From Zygnema cylindricum (Eukaryota; Streptophyta; Zygnematophyceae; Zygnematales; Zygnemataceae): a DNA stretch of 64,000 bases. A program made the translations under genes and the position numbers. How positions within the stretch are numbered: the stretch's first letter is position 1; the number at the start of each line of letters is the position of its first letter. Of the stretch, positions 45,223-57,145 are shown piece by piece. Under the pieces are notes generated by a model, which worked only from the letters and a program-made list of their open reading frames with translations, ran no database searches and was not told where the DNA came from. The stretch lies in contig JBBHKE010002073.1 of the NCBI GenBank assembly GCA_037447655.1, positions 68,949-132,948 on the forward strand. Direction: 5' to 3'.

Positions 45223-45606
45223 TAGTGTTGGGTATCGAGTAAATTTATATCGCGATAATTTCGATATTCGATATATCGAATATCGATCGAGCAGACTCCT
45301 CGATATATCGTACCGAGACCAACATAAATTATCGCGATATATATCGCAAAAAATGGGTGTCCGTACAGTTCAAGTACAAAAATCCGTACGGAAAATCGTA
45401 TGGATTCCCCCCCCCCCCCCCCCCCCCCCCCCTTGGGGGCGGGCCACGGGGGGGGGGGGGGTGAAAAAAAATCGAAAAAAAATAAAAATCGCATAAATAT
45501 CCCAATATTTAGCCTCTCCGTACATGGATTCGATATATTGATTATCAGAAACCTAAAATTCGATATATATTGAATATCGGCAATAGGTCTTCGATACCCA
45601 ACACTA
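45223..45606. mobile_element. 384-bp hAT-type MITE, TIR TAGTGTTGGGTATCGA, 8-bp TSD
   Basis: Starts TAGTGTTGGGTATCGA and ends TCGATACCCAACACTA. It is flanked by the perfect 8-bp duplication ACGTCTAC (45215-45222 and 45607-45614). The interior is full of TATCGATAT-type palindromes. It also holds a run of 26 C (45407-45432) and a run of 14 G (45448-45461). It is the smallest of the three members in the window. Confidence 0.93.
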
Positions 45607-45614
45607 ACGTCTAC

Positions 45615-47344
45615 GATGTCACGCAATGACATGCGACAAACCAAATCGTTTCAAAAATTACGATGCGTCGTGCGAGGCTTCAAAAAGTTTCGAAAAAATG
45701 AGGTGCGGCAAAGACAAATTGTACCCGGTGACAGCCGTCATGGGTATTGTCGACGTATACAATCGTCACAAACTTAAGTAACAGTTTCGACGTAAACACA
45801 TATGGACACCTGAAATCCGGGTCCGCCGAATCGCCCTAAAATACAAATTAAGTTCGCTAGGTTACAAATACATGGGGCGCACCCTTATTTACAGACGTTA
45901 CGCGATATAACCGAGGCCTTTGTAGTACAGAAAGATTGATTTCCGTACTACTACAGTGGACTTCCATTAGTGGAAAAGTATAGCTGGTTACTGGATGCTG
46001 TACTATTTAGTACCATCTGGTACAAATTCTTCTTTTTTTTGCGGAAACATCTTTAATGCGGAATTGTAGATACATCGGGATTCTACAAGCTTATGGCCGT
46101 AAACTTTTGACCGTCCGATGTTTTGCTCCATTCAAATCCGTGATGCAATCGGTCAAACCATCCAATCTGTGACTACTGTACCAGCCACACACTGGACGTG
46201 TATATACTGTACTTGGTACACGTGGAAAGGCAGAAAAAAATCCACGATGATCGCGCGATGGCAACACTACGAGTACACGTCGTACAGGTCGTACAGTTCG
46301 CTCCCTTTGCCATCCACCGGCCTTCGTGGAAGGGATTTCGCCTCATACAAATGTGACATTCGCGTACGCTTTTACAAATCTTCATTTCGTCCTCATACAA
46401 GTTTTGGGCTTTGAAGAATCTTTGCAGATTTTTAGCGACTGCACATAAACCTAACGTCGTACAAATAAGAATAAGAATAATAAAACACGTAGGGGAAAGT
46501 TTGTTATGTGGACGACATAATGTAAGATTCTGAAAGATATCACTGCTTAAAACGTGTCCGTATGATTTCTGGAACCGCGTAATGGAAGTCTGGCCTTGCC
46601 TTCATCGAGAGCTTTCTGTAATTGTACGGAAATATAGGGGCCATACATCTAAGGGGCGCCCTCGGATATAATCTGTCAACAAGCTTTCGAATACGTGTTC
46701 CGAATTGAGTGGAACCACGTAGTTAGAAGATTATATATTTGAGAATCGTCAAAGATTAACCGTGCAATTTCCTTGTAAAATCTGTACTTTCGTACTATAC
46801 CACTGCACGAATTTTCCTCACAATGTCAACATACCACTGGAGGTCAGAAGCCCTTATTTTTTTCGCAGACGCTCCTTTTGTTTTTTAACGGCTGCTTTTC
46901 AGCGTTTGTCTTTTCGAAACGAAATTTGGCAGCGCGGGAAACCACGAAGTTGAACGAAAAGACAAAAGGAGCATGGCATGATATTTCGGCAATGACTTTC
47001 TGTTGGATTTTGTTGGATTCCCCTCCACCTTGTCAGAAGGACCTCCTTCGTGACGTGTCAAACTTTGGGTGGTTGTCGTCGTCCCACGATCCTATATCAT
47101 CCTAAGGGCGTGTCCCCATGTGTTCAAGTAAGGGTTTTTCTCCGTCGTTTACACAGAAAATGGGACTTCCTACTTGAAAATATTACGTCGTACGAAAAAT
47201 GGGCAAAAATTCAAATACATTTTGCGTCATCTTGGAACTTGAAAGGTACGGCGATTTGGCAGTAATATCATCGCTACCCACTTCCAGCTCATCTTCACAC
47301 TTGCACTGAAATCAAATCGCGACCTGCTTTTAATCAAAATTCTA
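45615..47344. other. Intergenic region, no recognisable gene
   Basis: Frames of 60-100 codons exist on both strands but carry no known motif and show no splice logic. A small imperfect inverted repeat occurs at about 46868-46975 (CTCCTTTTGT / ACAAAAGGAG). Confidence 0.45.
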
Positions 47345-47936
47345 CAACGCCAATCGCTATTAGCGTGTAGGTTTCATTAGCGTATACAACCAATTACAAT
47401 GGCGTACGCTATTTGAGAATTTCAGATTTTCGGAAAAAAACATACACTCTAATTGTTTACTAACGCTACTATTAGCGTACATGACGCTAATTGGGGTACC
47501 CCTTTTTTTGGGGCAAATTCTCAAATAGAATAAAGTACGCTAAATGTTTTTGCACGTTATTTGAGGTACTACGGTTCATAACTGTAATTTAGTGCCCTTT
47601 AAAATAGTGTGGTGTACGGACTGCCAGATTTGTACTATTCCGTACATTTTTTAATTTAAAAGTACAGAAAATATAATAATATGTAATTGCTTAAATATTT
47701 TCCGGCATAAGCAGATGTCAAAAAAACGCGACGGCGTACGATTTGAACAATTTCGTACATTTACATGTTTTAGTGTGGACATATTATGTGCCGAAAATTT
47801 TTACAAAGCAGTTTACAAATTAGAGTACATGATAAATTACTATCATGGTGTACCCGAAAAAACACAATTTACCGTAAAGTACGCTAATTGTTTCATTACG
47901 CTATATTTTTTATTACGCTAATAGCGATTCACGGTG
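47345..47936. mobile_element. Mariner-like MITE with AATCGCTATTAGCG termini, TA flanks
   Basis: The left end CAACGCCAATCGCTATTAGC and the right end (reverse complement CACCGTGAATCGCTATTAGC) agree at about 19 of 22 positions, with TA on both outer sides (47343-47344, 47937-47938). It is 592 bp with no transposase. Single right-hand termini of this family also appear at 6757-6779 (CGATTGGCGGTG) and 63296-63316, pointing to more copies with diverged left ends. Confidence 0.68.
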
Positions 47937-47938
47937 TA

Positions 47939-49240
47939 GTTTGGGTCTTTGACTAAAAGAAATGTCGGTCGCAACCATGCTTACAGTAGTAATAAAGGTA
48001 CCCGTACAATTTAATTCAAATTGATTTACGTAACAATGTAAATCATTCCAGTGTACATGTCAGAATATTTCACCGCAGTTAAGCTATTCACCGTTAAAAA
48101 TACAAATTTGATACAGTTGTACGAAGTGTATTTTGTACGGATTTAACGTTTAAGCAACGCTTGTTGTGTCAACTGTTTTGAACTTGTCCGTTTTACCGCG
48201 ATAATGTACATTAATAAGGGATCTTTACTCTAATAATGTCGCGACGTTTTGTTTTATTAGAGTGAATTCATGCTAATATGTGTGTTAATTCTAAAATGGA
48301 TGCACTTCCGTGTGTCTCCCCAGCTTGTGACCGGTATTAGCGTTAATGTAATAACGTATTAGAGTAAAATCTTATTCTAAATTGGTCCCAACTGTACGAT
48401 CTCGACAACCACCTCATCTCAAGCGTTTTGTGATTGGTCGCCCAAATTTACACGTAGACAAATTTACATCCACGCAAACATTACAGCTCCAGCAGGACGT
48501 CACCCAAAGCGCTTGTCATACCCGTCGCCATTCGAAAGTCGATCCGTAGATTCAACTAGAAGCAGGCATTTACCATGTCTCTTTCATGAAAATCGTCGTC
48601 GCTTACCACATGCATATCCCCCCTCTCAAAACTGACAAACTTTTTGAAACTTTTCCGCCTTCTTTGTGTCGTCGCAAATTTTTAATAAGCAATATATTAA
48701 AATTTTAAATTTTGATAACCAAAAGTACGGGGAATGGTTTCCCTCCCTTTTTCCCACAAAATTTATTTTTTTCGTATATATATTCGGCGTTTTGTCCAAC
48801 AATGGCACTGTCTTTCCACATTCTTCAGTTACCTTGACTTTTGCTTCTCTATTATTTGCTTTGTATCGTCTTTTGGGCAAAAATCCAGCTCTATTATTTG
48901 AAATATGTGGCCAATTACTTCACATATTACCACATTTTTTGCGGCGAAAAACACAGGTACGGCGGGTTTATTACCACCTTTAGCTGAAGAGGACGTGGAT
49001 TGTACTGAAACCCAAGGACCCGACCCTTCGACACAGGAAATGGGATCACCCGACGTGGATCCTCTCGTGGAAGGCACTGCTACCGGAAATTTGGACCCAC
49101 CGTGTGACATATTGAATACTTTATATATTGATTACATCCCCCTCATATTGCATATTTGTGCATGGCGTATTTTTCACCCTAACCATCTCTTGTCGTAACG
49201 ATGGTTTGTTTTACATCGGTGTCCAACAAATATATACTAT
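47939..49240. other. Intergenic region, no recognisable gene
   Basis: The stretch contains words shared with the TA-flanked elements (GTGTACATG, TTTGTACGG) and a 97-codon frame at 48905-49198 rich in acidic residues and Pro with no known motif. No feature could be named. Confidence 0.4.
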
Positions 49241-49725
49241 TTGCTGAGACGTATACTCTAGCGACGACATAGTGTCGTCGCCTGAATGTGTGAATCTAAG
49301 AGTACTACATCCGAGTTTCGCCAAATGTTGGAGAAATCGAAAAACGACGACGATGCGTCGTCGCGTTAACGTTGGAAAGTTCCAACGAAACTTGGTGCTG
49401 GTTTGTGGTGTAACCATCAGTAAAACTTGACGTTTAAAGAAATTTCCAATAAGCGATGACGTCCAATATTGAACCCACGTGGTAAGTGAAACGTGAGATT
49501 CATTTTGTTTTATCGTCGCCCCACCGTTGGAATTTTCGAACGCACCGGGGAGGTGATGAAGTAATTTCGTACATGGCCACTTGTAATGTAAGTACCCTGC
49601 GCGCTAAATCGTATGTATTTACGTAAAAAAAGCAGGGTTTTATGTTTTTGCTGTTTACTGCCCCCTCCATTTTTCATAGTCGCGTATTCTACAGTTTATT
49701 TTTACACGCGAATTTCAAGCTACAC

Positions 49726-51470
49726 TATGAAGGGCGGCAGCAAACAAATTAGGCGACCACGAACTGTGATGGCTCATCGCCGTCGTTATCCTCCCCTTGT
49801 TACGGCGATCGCGGATGTGTTAGCCAGGCAACGGGAGGCAACAACCTTGTTAGCCATTGGATGGGAAAGAGGAGAAAGGGAAGGGAACGAAAGGGAGGCA
49901 TGTGTTGAGGTGAGTAGGGTTGAGGAGGTGAATGATGAGGGGGGAAGTGGAAAAAAGGCGACGGGTAAGGAGGGGGAGGTAAGAGAGAGGGGGGAAGTAG
50001 TAGAGAAAAGGAGGAGGGTAAAAAGAAAATTTAGGGTTGTTGATGAGAGGGAGGAGGAAAAAGGCGAGGAAGGTGGGGGGGGATAACACATTAAGTGCGG
50101 AGGGGTGGGGGGAGGCGGTATTCTCTGAGGAAGGAAAGCAAAAGGCGTCGACGGTTGAGGAGGGGGAGGGTAGTACAACGGGGGGAGGAGTAGAGGGGAG
50201 GAGTCCGAGGCTAAAAAAAAAAATTAGGGTTTTTGATGCGAGGGGGGAGGGGAAAGAAGGTGAGGCGAGAGGAGACGCGGCTACCGGTATGGAAGAAAGG
50301 GGAAAAGGGGAGATGGTTGGGGAAGGGGAGGGAAGTGAGGCAGGGGGTGGAGTAGAGAGGAGGAGTACGAGGATGAAACAAAAAATGAGGGTTTCTGATG
50401 ATAGGGGGAAAGAGGAAGAAGGTGAGGCGGGAGGGGAGGCGGCAATGAGTGTGGAAGGAAGGGGAAAATGGGCGATGGTTGAGGAAAGGGAGGGAAGTGA
50501 GGCGGGGGGAGGAGTTAAGAGGAGAAAAATAATAAAAGGGACAAAGAGGGTTTTTCATGAGAGGGAGGAGGGGGGAGGGAGTGAGGCACAGGAAAAATTA
50601 GAGAGGAGGGAAATAAAGCTTGGTAAACGGAAAGTTAGTGTTTGGAGTGACGAAGATTACGTCCCCTTGACTAATTGTAGCGATGAGAGCATTGTGGATG
50701 GGGAGGAACCACCGGTTGAGAATCTACCCCTCGAAGTTGAACATCCAACGGATATTCGGGTATGGAAGGATGTGGATGAGCCCGCCACCGAAGACGAGCA
50801 AAGTCCGGATAGCGAAGGACGACAACAAGAGGATGAATACGCGGATGATGACGACGTATTTGAGGCACCTCCATCAGCGTATAGGGAGAGAGGCGTTGTA
50901 TAGGGAAATCCGGGTCCTCAAGCTCCCTACCGAGTTGAGGATCCGGATTGGTTTTTTCCTCCTCCCACGGGAGAGGAGGACATGGACAGTTTTGTGCCTC
51001 GGGCCGAGCACTACATTTCGATGGCTGAATGGCCTGAACATTGGAGGTACGGTGAACCTCGCTCCCTAAACCCGAGGGAAAATCCCCGTCTGGAAGTTTT
51101 AGACATCCCCCCGGATGTTCCCGCTCACCCGACGTGGCTCTCCATCGACGGTGACGATCGGGGCTAGACGTTCACCCACATACGGCAATTCGATTCGGCG
51201 GATCCACGACATTCATGGATTGTTCACGATGACCGCGGTTATCACGTGAATGTTCCCCACCTATTGCGGCTTTACCATCCGTGGGACCCTCGTCTATACG
51301 TTGTCTTAAAGTATTGTCGAAGAACTCCCAAGGTAATAGCTTTGCATGCGGCTCGTACCTCAATTCTACATAAGTTCCGAAATGTTCGTGTGAGGCGACC
51401 CCGTTTATGCGAAATCCCACGAGTTCAGCGTCCGATGACCCCACCTCCACCACCGACAGAATAGGAATGG
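49726..51470 (+). pseudogene. Repeat-rich charged ORF of unknown function, upstream of pogo transposase
   Basis: The start is probably ATG at 49726 (MKGGSKQIRRPRTVMAHRRR). The frame changes once between 50037 and 50086, then stays open except for TAG at 50901-50903 and 51165-51167, and ends at a TAG near 51462. The middle contains 54-residue repeats rich in Glu, Gly and Arg. The later part is acidic (DEPATEDEQSPDSEGRQQED, YADDDDVFEAPPS) and then reads EWPEHWRYGEPRSLNPRENP, LDIPPDVPAHPTWL and VNVPHLLRLYHPWDPRLYVV. I do not recognise the family. Its position next to a transposase suggests an accessory protein of the same element, which is inference only. Confidence 0.5.
50157..50640 (+). repeat. 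In-frame 162-bp tandem repeats (54 residues), three copies plus a diverged first
   Basis: Units start at 50157, 50319 and 50481, exactly 162 bp apart. An earlier, longer and more diverged unit starts around 49980. Each encodes EGS..GGGV.RRS.R.K.K.R then V.D.RG....EGEA.G.A, ending ERGK..MVEE. The third is less regular. The repeat length is a multiple of three, so the reading frame is kept. Confidence 0.8.
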
Positions 51471-51879
51471 CGACGAACAATGGAGGCACTCACTGAGCAA
51501 TTGGCCGCCCATCAAAAACAAGTGGCGATGCTCACTAGAGAGTTGTTTAAAAAAAATTTTTGCAGTAATCGGTATGTATGTTATTTGCAAATTAAAAACT
51601 ATTTCTCTCTATTCTTCTCTTGAAGTCGCTAACCCACACACTCACAAAGTTTCTTTTTTATGATATGCTGGGCCTGTTCAATATAGCGACGACAGAGGCT
51701 CATCCATAAAGCAGCGACGAATTTCACCTGTCGTTGAACTATGAATCTTAGGCCATTCAACGACGACAGCTGGTCGTCGCTAAATCAGCGAAGACCAGCT
51801 GTATTCACTTATTCATCTTCATAATAATTCATTCACTAATTTGTTTTTTTCTTTCCTTAATCCAATCGCAGAGTACCAG

Positions 51880-53675
51880 ATGGCGAGGCGGTGGTGGGTA
51901 GAAAGGGTGGCGTTACTCAAAGAGATAAGGGAGACAACCCTCACATTATCTTCCGCGAGATTTGGAAAGAGAAGTGTGGCAGTAACGAGGGCGTTACCGA
52001 GAAGGGGAAGGAAAGAGTTACCATGGTTTGTCAAGGTTTATGAGGATCTAGTGGACGAATACTTTCGTTTCCAAAAAGCAGGATTGAAAATGTCGACTAT
52101 CATTGTGGGAAAAATGGCAAATTACATCATCGCCGAAATGAAGAAAGAGGTTTCGCCGGAATTTATCGACGAGGATGGCGAAGAGATAAAGCCAAAAATC
52201 ACACGGCATTGGATTCAACGCTTTTTTGAAAAACATAGCATCGTCGCTCGAGCTCAAAAGGGCAAACTACAACTAAGTCCGAAGAAGGAGGAATACATTG
52301 AAAAATCCGTGGCATATCACATTGGCGTACTAAAAAGGGGATTCCAATCGTGTAAGCTTCATATTTCCCTTCCATTTATTGCTTCTTGTCATATAAAGTT
52401 TTATATTGTGTTTCCCCTTTCATTGTATTTCCTTGTGTTTTGTTTTCTTTTACGTTTCTCAATTTCTTGGCGGATAATAGGTGTTTTTAACGAAGATTTG
52501 GTGGAGAACATGGACGAGACGCATTTGATTCTAAATATGGACAGCAAGAAAATTTTAGGCTTTCGCGGCGACAAGGTTGTTAGATACGCGGACGCTGCGG
52601 GCGGCGGAGAATCCATGACATTGATGGTACGACTCACGGGGGGAGTGAACGCCAGAATAGAGGCTCCAATGTTAATATTAACGAACCGCGGCCGAAATTA
52701 CCCAATAAAAGGTCTTCCCGACGATGTACCGGGTAAGTTTATTTCAAACCTTGACATTTTGTTCATCTCCCTTATTTCCCTTTAATCTTTACGTAATCCT
52801 CTCCATGAATACATTTTTTACCATTTCCTATTGGTTTTTAATGCTTCCTCTTTGTCCTTTTCCCCCTCACTCACTATTTCTCCCTCTTCCCCTCACTCGC
52901 TTTTTCTCATTCACTCTCGCTCATGTAACTCACCCCCTCCCGTTATATTCATTTTTTTTTTATTGTAAGAGATTGCTACTGAACCGGCCCCAAAGGATGG
53001 AATGATAAAACCGTATTCCCGCAATGGATAGAAGAGCCGCGGTCTTACCAAGGAGACCGCGAGGGACGTGAGAAAATAATATTCCTCGACAATTGTGGGG
53101 GTCATAACAACTCCGAGGAGTTGAGTCGAGTATTACTCGCGAAGAGGACTATACTCCACTTCTTCCCTCCTTGCGCGACTCACCTCGTGCAGCCCGTCGA
53201 CTCCTTCGTCATTTCCAAAATTAAAGGGGTATGGTCGCGAAAATGGGAGGATTGGAAAATGAACGGGATCGAGAAGCATGCGTGGTCCCTTCCGAGTGGC
53301 AAGGGTTCGTCCGGGAAGCTACTCGGGCCCGGGAAGGCTTTCTTCCTAAAGTTGGCTTGCGATTAAATTCGCGAAGTGAATGCAATGAAGGATAAGAATG
53401 GGATGGGCTACGCACGAAAATCTATGATTTAGTGCGGATTGTCGTTGAAGGATGGGAAATGGGAGGAGAGCATGTTGACCACGGATTTACAAACCATCAT
53501 CATGAAATGGCGATGCTATTTCGAAGGCGATGAGGTGCCAATTCCCTCTATAGTGGCACGAGATTTTGTCCAAGGCATTCAAGATGCCGACACTCATGAA
53601 GATGAAGCCCCTAATGACACGGACGCTGAATGGGAGACCGAAGATTTTGAGTCCTTTCATAGAGAAGTGGTGTAG
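51880..53675 (+). pseudogene. Pogo-like (DDE_1) transposase, three exons, inactivated
   Basis: Exons: 51880-52351, 52481-52732, 52972-53675, with matching phases. The N-terminal part has a basic region and a CENP-B-like helix-turn-helix, ITRHWIQRFFEKHSIVARAQ. The catalytic domain shows NMDETHLILNM (first Asp), IIFLDNCGGHN (second Asp) and HLVQPVDSFVISKIK (third Asp), with 36 residues between the last two, within the pogo/Tigger range. A helper motif TGPKGWNDKTVFPQWIEE lies between. Three stops break the frame: TGA at 52980-52982, where CGA (Arg) is expected, TAA at 53364-53366 and TAG at 53430-53432. The encoded protein would cut and paste DNA at TA sites; this copy cannot. An alternative start at 51841 is in frame. 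Confidence 0.88.
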
Positions 53676-54067
53676 TGTGTGAATAGGAGGACAAGGTTTA
53701 GCATAAAATTTTAGTACTAGTGTTGGTATTTTTTACTTCTTTATTAGTGGTTTTGGTTGGTTAGTGTAGTAATTGTAATCGACGTTTGTCAAAGAATGTT
53801 GGAGAAATTGTATCCTTCATGATATCAATATAATCGTATCATTCTTGGTGTTTCATTTTGAAGTTTGTTATTGAAAATGATGCATGGAAAAATACTTCGA
53901 TGACTTAATTTTTGTCCAAATATGTCGGGTAAATTCTATACTTCATGAATTGAATATGATTGTTTCCTTCTTTGTTTTTCGTTTTGAAGATTGTTACTGA
54001 ATATGATGTATTGGAATAAACTTTCTTGACATTGGATGTTACGCATGTTTTCAATGTATTTAAGGCT

Positions 54068-54560
54068 TCGTCTTTTACACGTTGTATTCCACACATGGCG
54101 ACAAATACAGTCCATTGCTAGGTCATTTTCGGCATTCGGAGGGTTCTAGCGACGAGACAGTCTCATCGCTCAAGTGCACAAATTCGGCACTGATGTTTAT
54201 AATGCGTTTAGGACTTTGTCGGTTAGTTGTTAAATTCCACGGAAGCCGACAAATATAGCCTATTACTAGGTCAGTCCCGGCTTCAGACAATTTTAGCGAC
54301 GACACATTTTGATCGCTCAAGTGCACAAATTCGACACTGATGTATATAATGCGTTTGCGTTTAGGACTTTGTCAGTTAGTTGTTAAATTCCACGGAAACC
54401 GACAACTACAGCCCATTACTAGGTCAGTCTCGGCTTCAAACAGTTTTAGCGACGACACATTTTCATTGCTCAAGTGCACAAATTCGACACGAAAATTTAG
54501 CGACGACAAAGTCTCGTCGTTGAATGCTAATTTTGATGGTAAACTAACTTCTACCATTCA
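54068..54560 (+). repeat. ~150-bp tandem repeat containing GCGACGAC hairpins
   Basis: CTAGGTCA marks units at 54118, 54266 and 54419 (148 and 153 bp apart). A partial unit precedes them. Each contains TAGCGACGACACATTTT, then ATCGCTCAAGTGCACAAATTC and AGTTAGTTGTTAAATTCCAC. The last runs into another hairpin, TTTAGCGACGACAAAGTCTC. They probably are subterminal repeats of the transposon region to the left. Confidence 0.85.
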
Positions 54561-56223
54561 CTGACGAAAATATATCGTGGCTGAATGATACAACTTTGAC
54601 TCTACTATACATAGAAGGTATACATAGTCGTATTAAAAGTACTATGCAATAAATTACTTTTGAGTCATGCGTATAACGCAAAGTCTTTGCCTAAACAAAT
54701 AAAATGTAATCCGAAATTATGTTTTACTTGGTTAATAATATAAAAATTATATACTTCTCCTTTTAAGCTTGGTCCACAGAAATCAGAAACAATAATCATA
54801 ATTTTTTTTGTTTCTTGTATTTATTATTTTATTTCTGTCCTAAAATGCCATTTTTTTTCTAATCTCGTTATCAAAATAACGTCGGATCATAAATTTTTAA
54901 CAATAAAAAGCACATTTTACAAACGTAGGGCAAATTAATATGCAAGATACAAAATACAAAAAAGACAAATAATATACATAAACATAAATATGGATAACAT
55001 AAATTAAAACCATAAACGACCGATTCCTTTGTTTTATATTGCTTTCACAAGGCATATAACAGTTGTACAAAAGTTGGAAATGTATATATAAAAATATTGA
55101 AAACTGAACAAACGAAATCCTATGTCGGAAAATTACCGAATGTACAACCCCAACAAAAACACATAAGATTATTATCTACGTTTCTCCATAACCTACTTGT
55201 TTTTGTCAATTGTGTAGTAAAAAACTAGACTCAATAAACAACAAAGCAACGCCTACCCTCCCTCTTTTAAAATCTCTCCTATTTTGCTTCCCCCCTCTCC
55301 TCCCTCACCTCTACTCTCTTCCTTTCCTTACCTCCCTCTTTCCTCTCCTCCCTCATTTTCCCCCTCTCGTTCAAAACATTTTATTTTATACTTTAATGAT
55401 GTTTTCGTTATCTCCATTTGTAGAAAGAATATTGCATACGTCACAACTGCAAATAAGACAAACAAAAAAAGTGAATCAATAACATATTAGCAACCACAAC
55501 CAACATAATTCGAATGACACCATAATAAACAAATAAAACAAAATACAACAAAAGGTACAAAAATATAAAACATTTACGCAAAACAAATTGGAGATAGCTA
55601 CGAAAAGGGAATGAAATAGATTGAGGGCGAGGGGGCAACATTTGACGAGGGGAGGAGGAGGGAGGAGAAAGGAGACACATTGAGAGAGTGCGAAAGACTC
55701 CTTCAGTATGGGAAGGAAAGAAAGGGATAAGAATATAGGGAGAGAGATGGATTCACGAATAGGGAGAAGCAAATTCAGAGCGAGTTTGGGGGAGAGGGAG
55801 ATTGGGAGAGAAAGAGGCAAGAGAAGAGAGGTAAAGGAGGAGTGGGAAAAGGGAAGTGGATAAAAACACAAGTAGAGAACATGCTAAAAATGCAAAGCTA
55901 GACACACTGAGAAGGAGAGAGTGGAAGAGGAGAAAATAAAGAGTGTGCAACAAAAGAGGACCAAGAAAAAATAAAGAGATTGCAACAAAGGTAGAGTGTG
56001 AAGAAAGTGGGGGTGAGGGGGGAGAAGGAGGTGGGGCAGACATATGAGAGACAAGGAGTTGAGGAATATGGAGAAGGTGAGAGACACGCAAACCGGAAGA
56101 GAGAGGGTTATTCACCATAATTTTAGGGAGATATGGATGAGACATGATGACGACATCAAGAAATGCTAGGTTGATAGGGAGGGAAGAAGGCTTAGCTTGA
56201 AGTAATAACGATATGATAAGGCT
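54561..56223. other. AT-rich spacer with polypyrimidine and polypurine blocks, no gene seen
   Basis: 54600-55200 is AT-rich with nothing recognisable. 55257-55370 is CT-rich and 55610-56060 is AG-rich on the + strand (GGGAGAGAGA-like). Long Ser/Leu/Pro frames on the minus strand reflect this bias. Confidence 0.55.
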
Positions 56224-56228
56224 TGAAG

Positions 56229-57145
56229 TGCTGTTCTACAACCAATGGAGCAGGTGGAGCAACAGCTGGAGCATCAGCAGTAGTAGTGGAAGTAGACATA
56301 ATCTCACTCACAAAAACTTGTCAAGAATCTTATTAAACATCAGTTTTCTACAGCTCACCAAGTCTGATACAATGAACCAAACTGCTTCAAACTATTCCAC
56401 AGTATAAAATACCACAAAAACTAACAACTCCTAAAGTTTCAGCTCAATTGATCTAACATACACCAAGGTATGCAACTCAGGAGTTTGCCAAAAACAGTTT
56501 GGAAGTCTTGATACAACAAATGTTCTAAGTCGTAAGTCTTATACTCTTCCCTCAGTTGTCCTACTACATAGTGTTGTACCGCCGATACAAGTATTCTTAA
56601 AAGATAAGTCCAAAAGAACTAAACTGCCAGTGAGGTCAAGTGCTCCTAATTACGCTAAAACAATCTATCACTGTAAAATCAATATTACTGAGACTCGCCT
56701 GGCTTAGTGACAATTGCATGGGTACATCCATCCGGCTGTTGAGTCACTTAATTTTTCTCTTATGAATCTCGTCCGTTGACTTGATTCATATCAACCGTAG
56801 CAGCGCAGTCTGATTCTTGATCACATTCAAATATCTGCAGCTTCGTAGCAGCTGCGCTGTCTCATACGGAAAATTTCCGCAGCTGCGTTTGTCTTGTTGC
56901 GTAGCAATTCCGTTGTCTTATACTAAACTGTCCGCAGTTGCGTTTTTTCCGTTTCGTCGCAGGCTGCGTTCGTCCGTACAGACCATATCAAAAAATAGCC
57001 GCAGCTGCGCTTGTTCTATCTGCGTCGCAGCTGCGTCGTCGGTACCATTCAAAAACCTGCACTGTGTTTCAAGTGACGACGCGCGTCCCTATAGATCTAT
57101 CCGTCCTATAAATTTGCTGAGACTCAAAGCTTTCAAAAAACAACA
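56229..57145 (-). repeat. 3' LTR of Copia element 2
   Basis: 917 bp. On the minus strand it starts TGTTGTTTTTTGAAAGC and ends AACAGCA. It carries about eight degenerate GCAGCTGCG units between about 56800 and 57060. The same series is present in the 5' LTR. Confidence 0.93.

Larger units (their letters stand above)
49241..54560 (+). mobile_element. Candidate pogo-type DNA transposon region framed by GCGACGAC hairpins
   Basis: A pogo-like transposase remnant (51880-53675) and an upstream repeat-rich ORF (49726-51470) lie between clusters of hairpins of the form AGCGACGAC...GTCGTCGC. The hairpins sit at about 49254-49280, 49341-49362, 51677, 51755-51780, 54148, 54295, 54448 and 54501. Subterminal repeats of this kind are common in plant DNA transposons. 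True terminal inverted repeats and a TA duplication could not be located, so the outer limits are provisional. Confidence 0.45.

Noticed and set aside
48905-49198. 97-codon acidic frame as a host gene
   Set aside because: No recognisable motif, no supporting exons, and AT/TA-rich context; cannot be told from chance.
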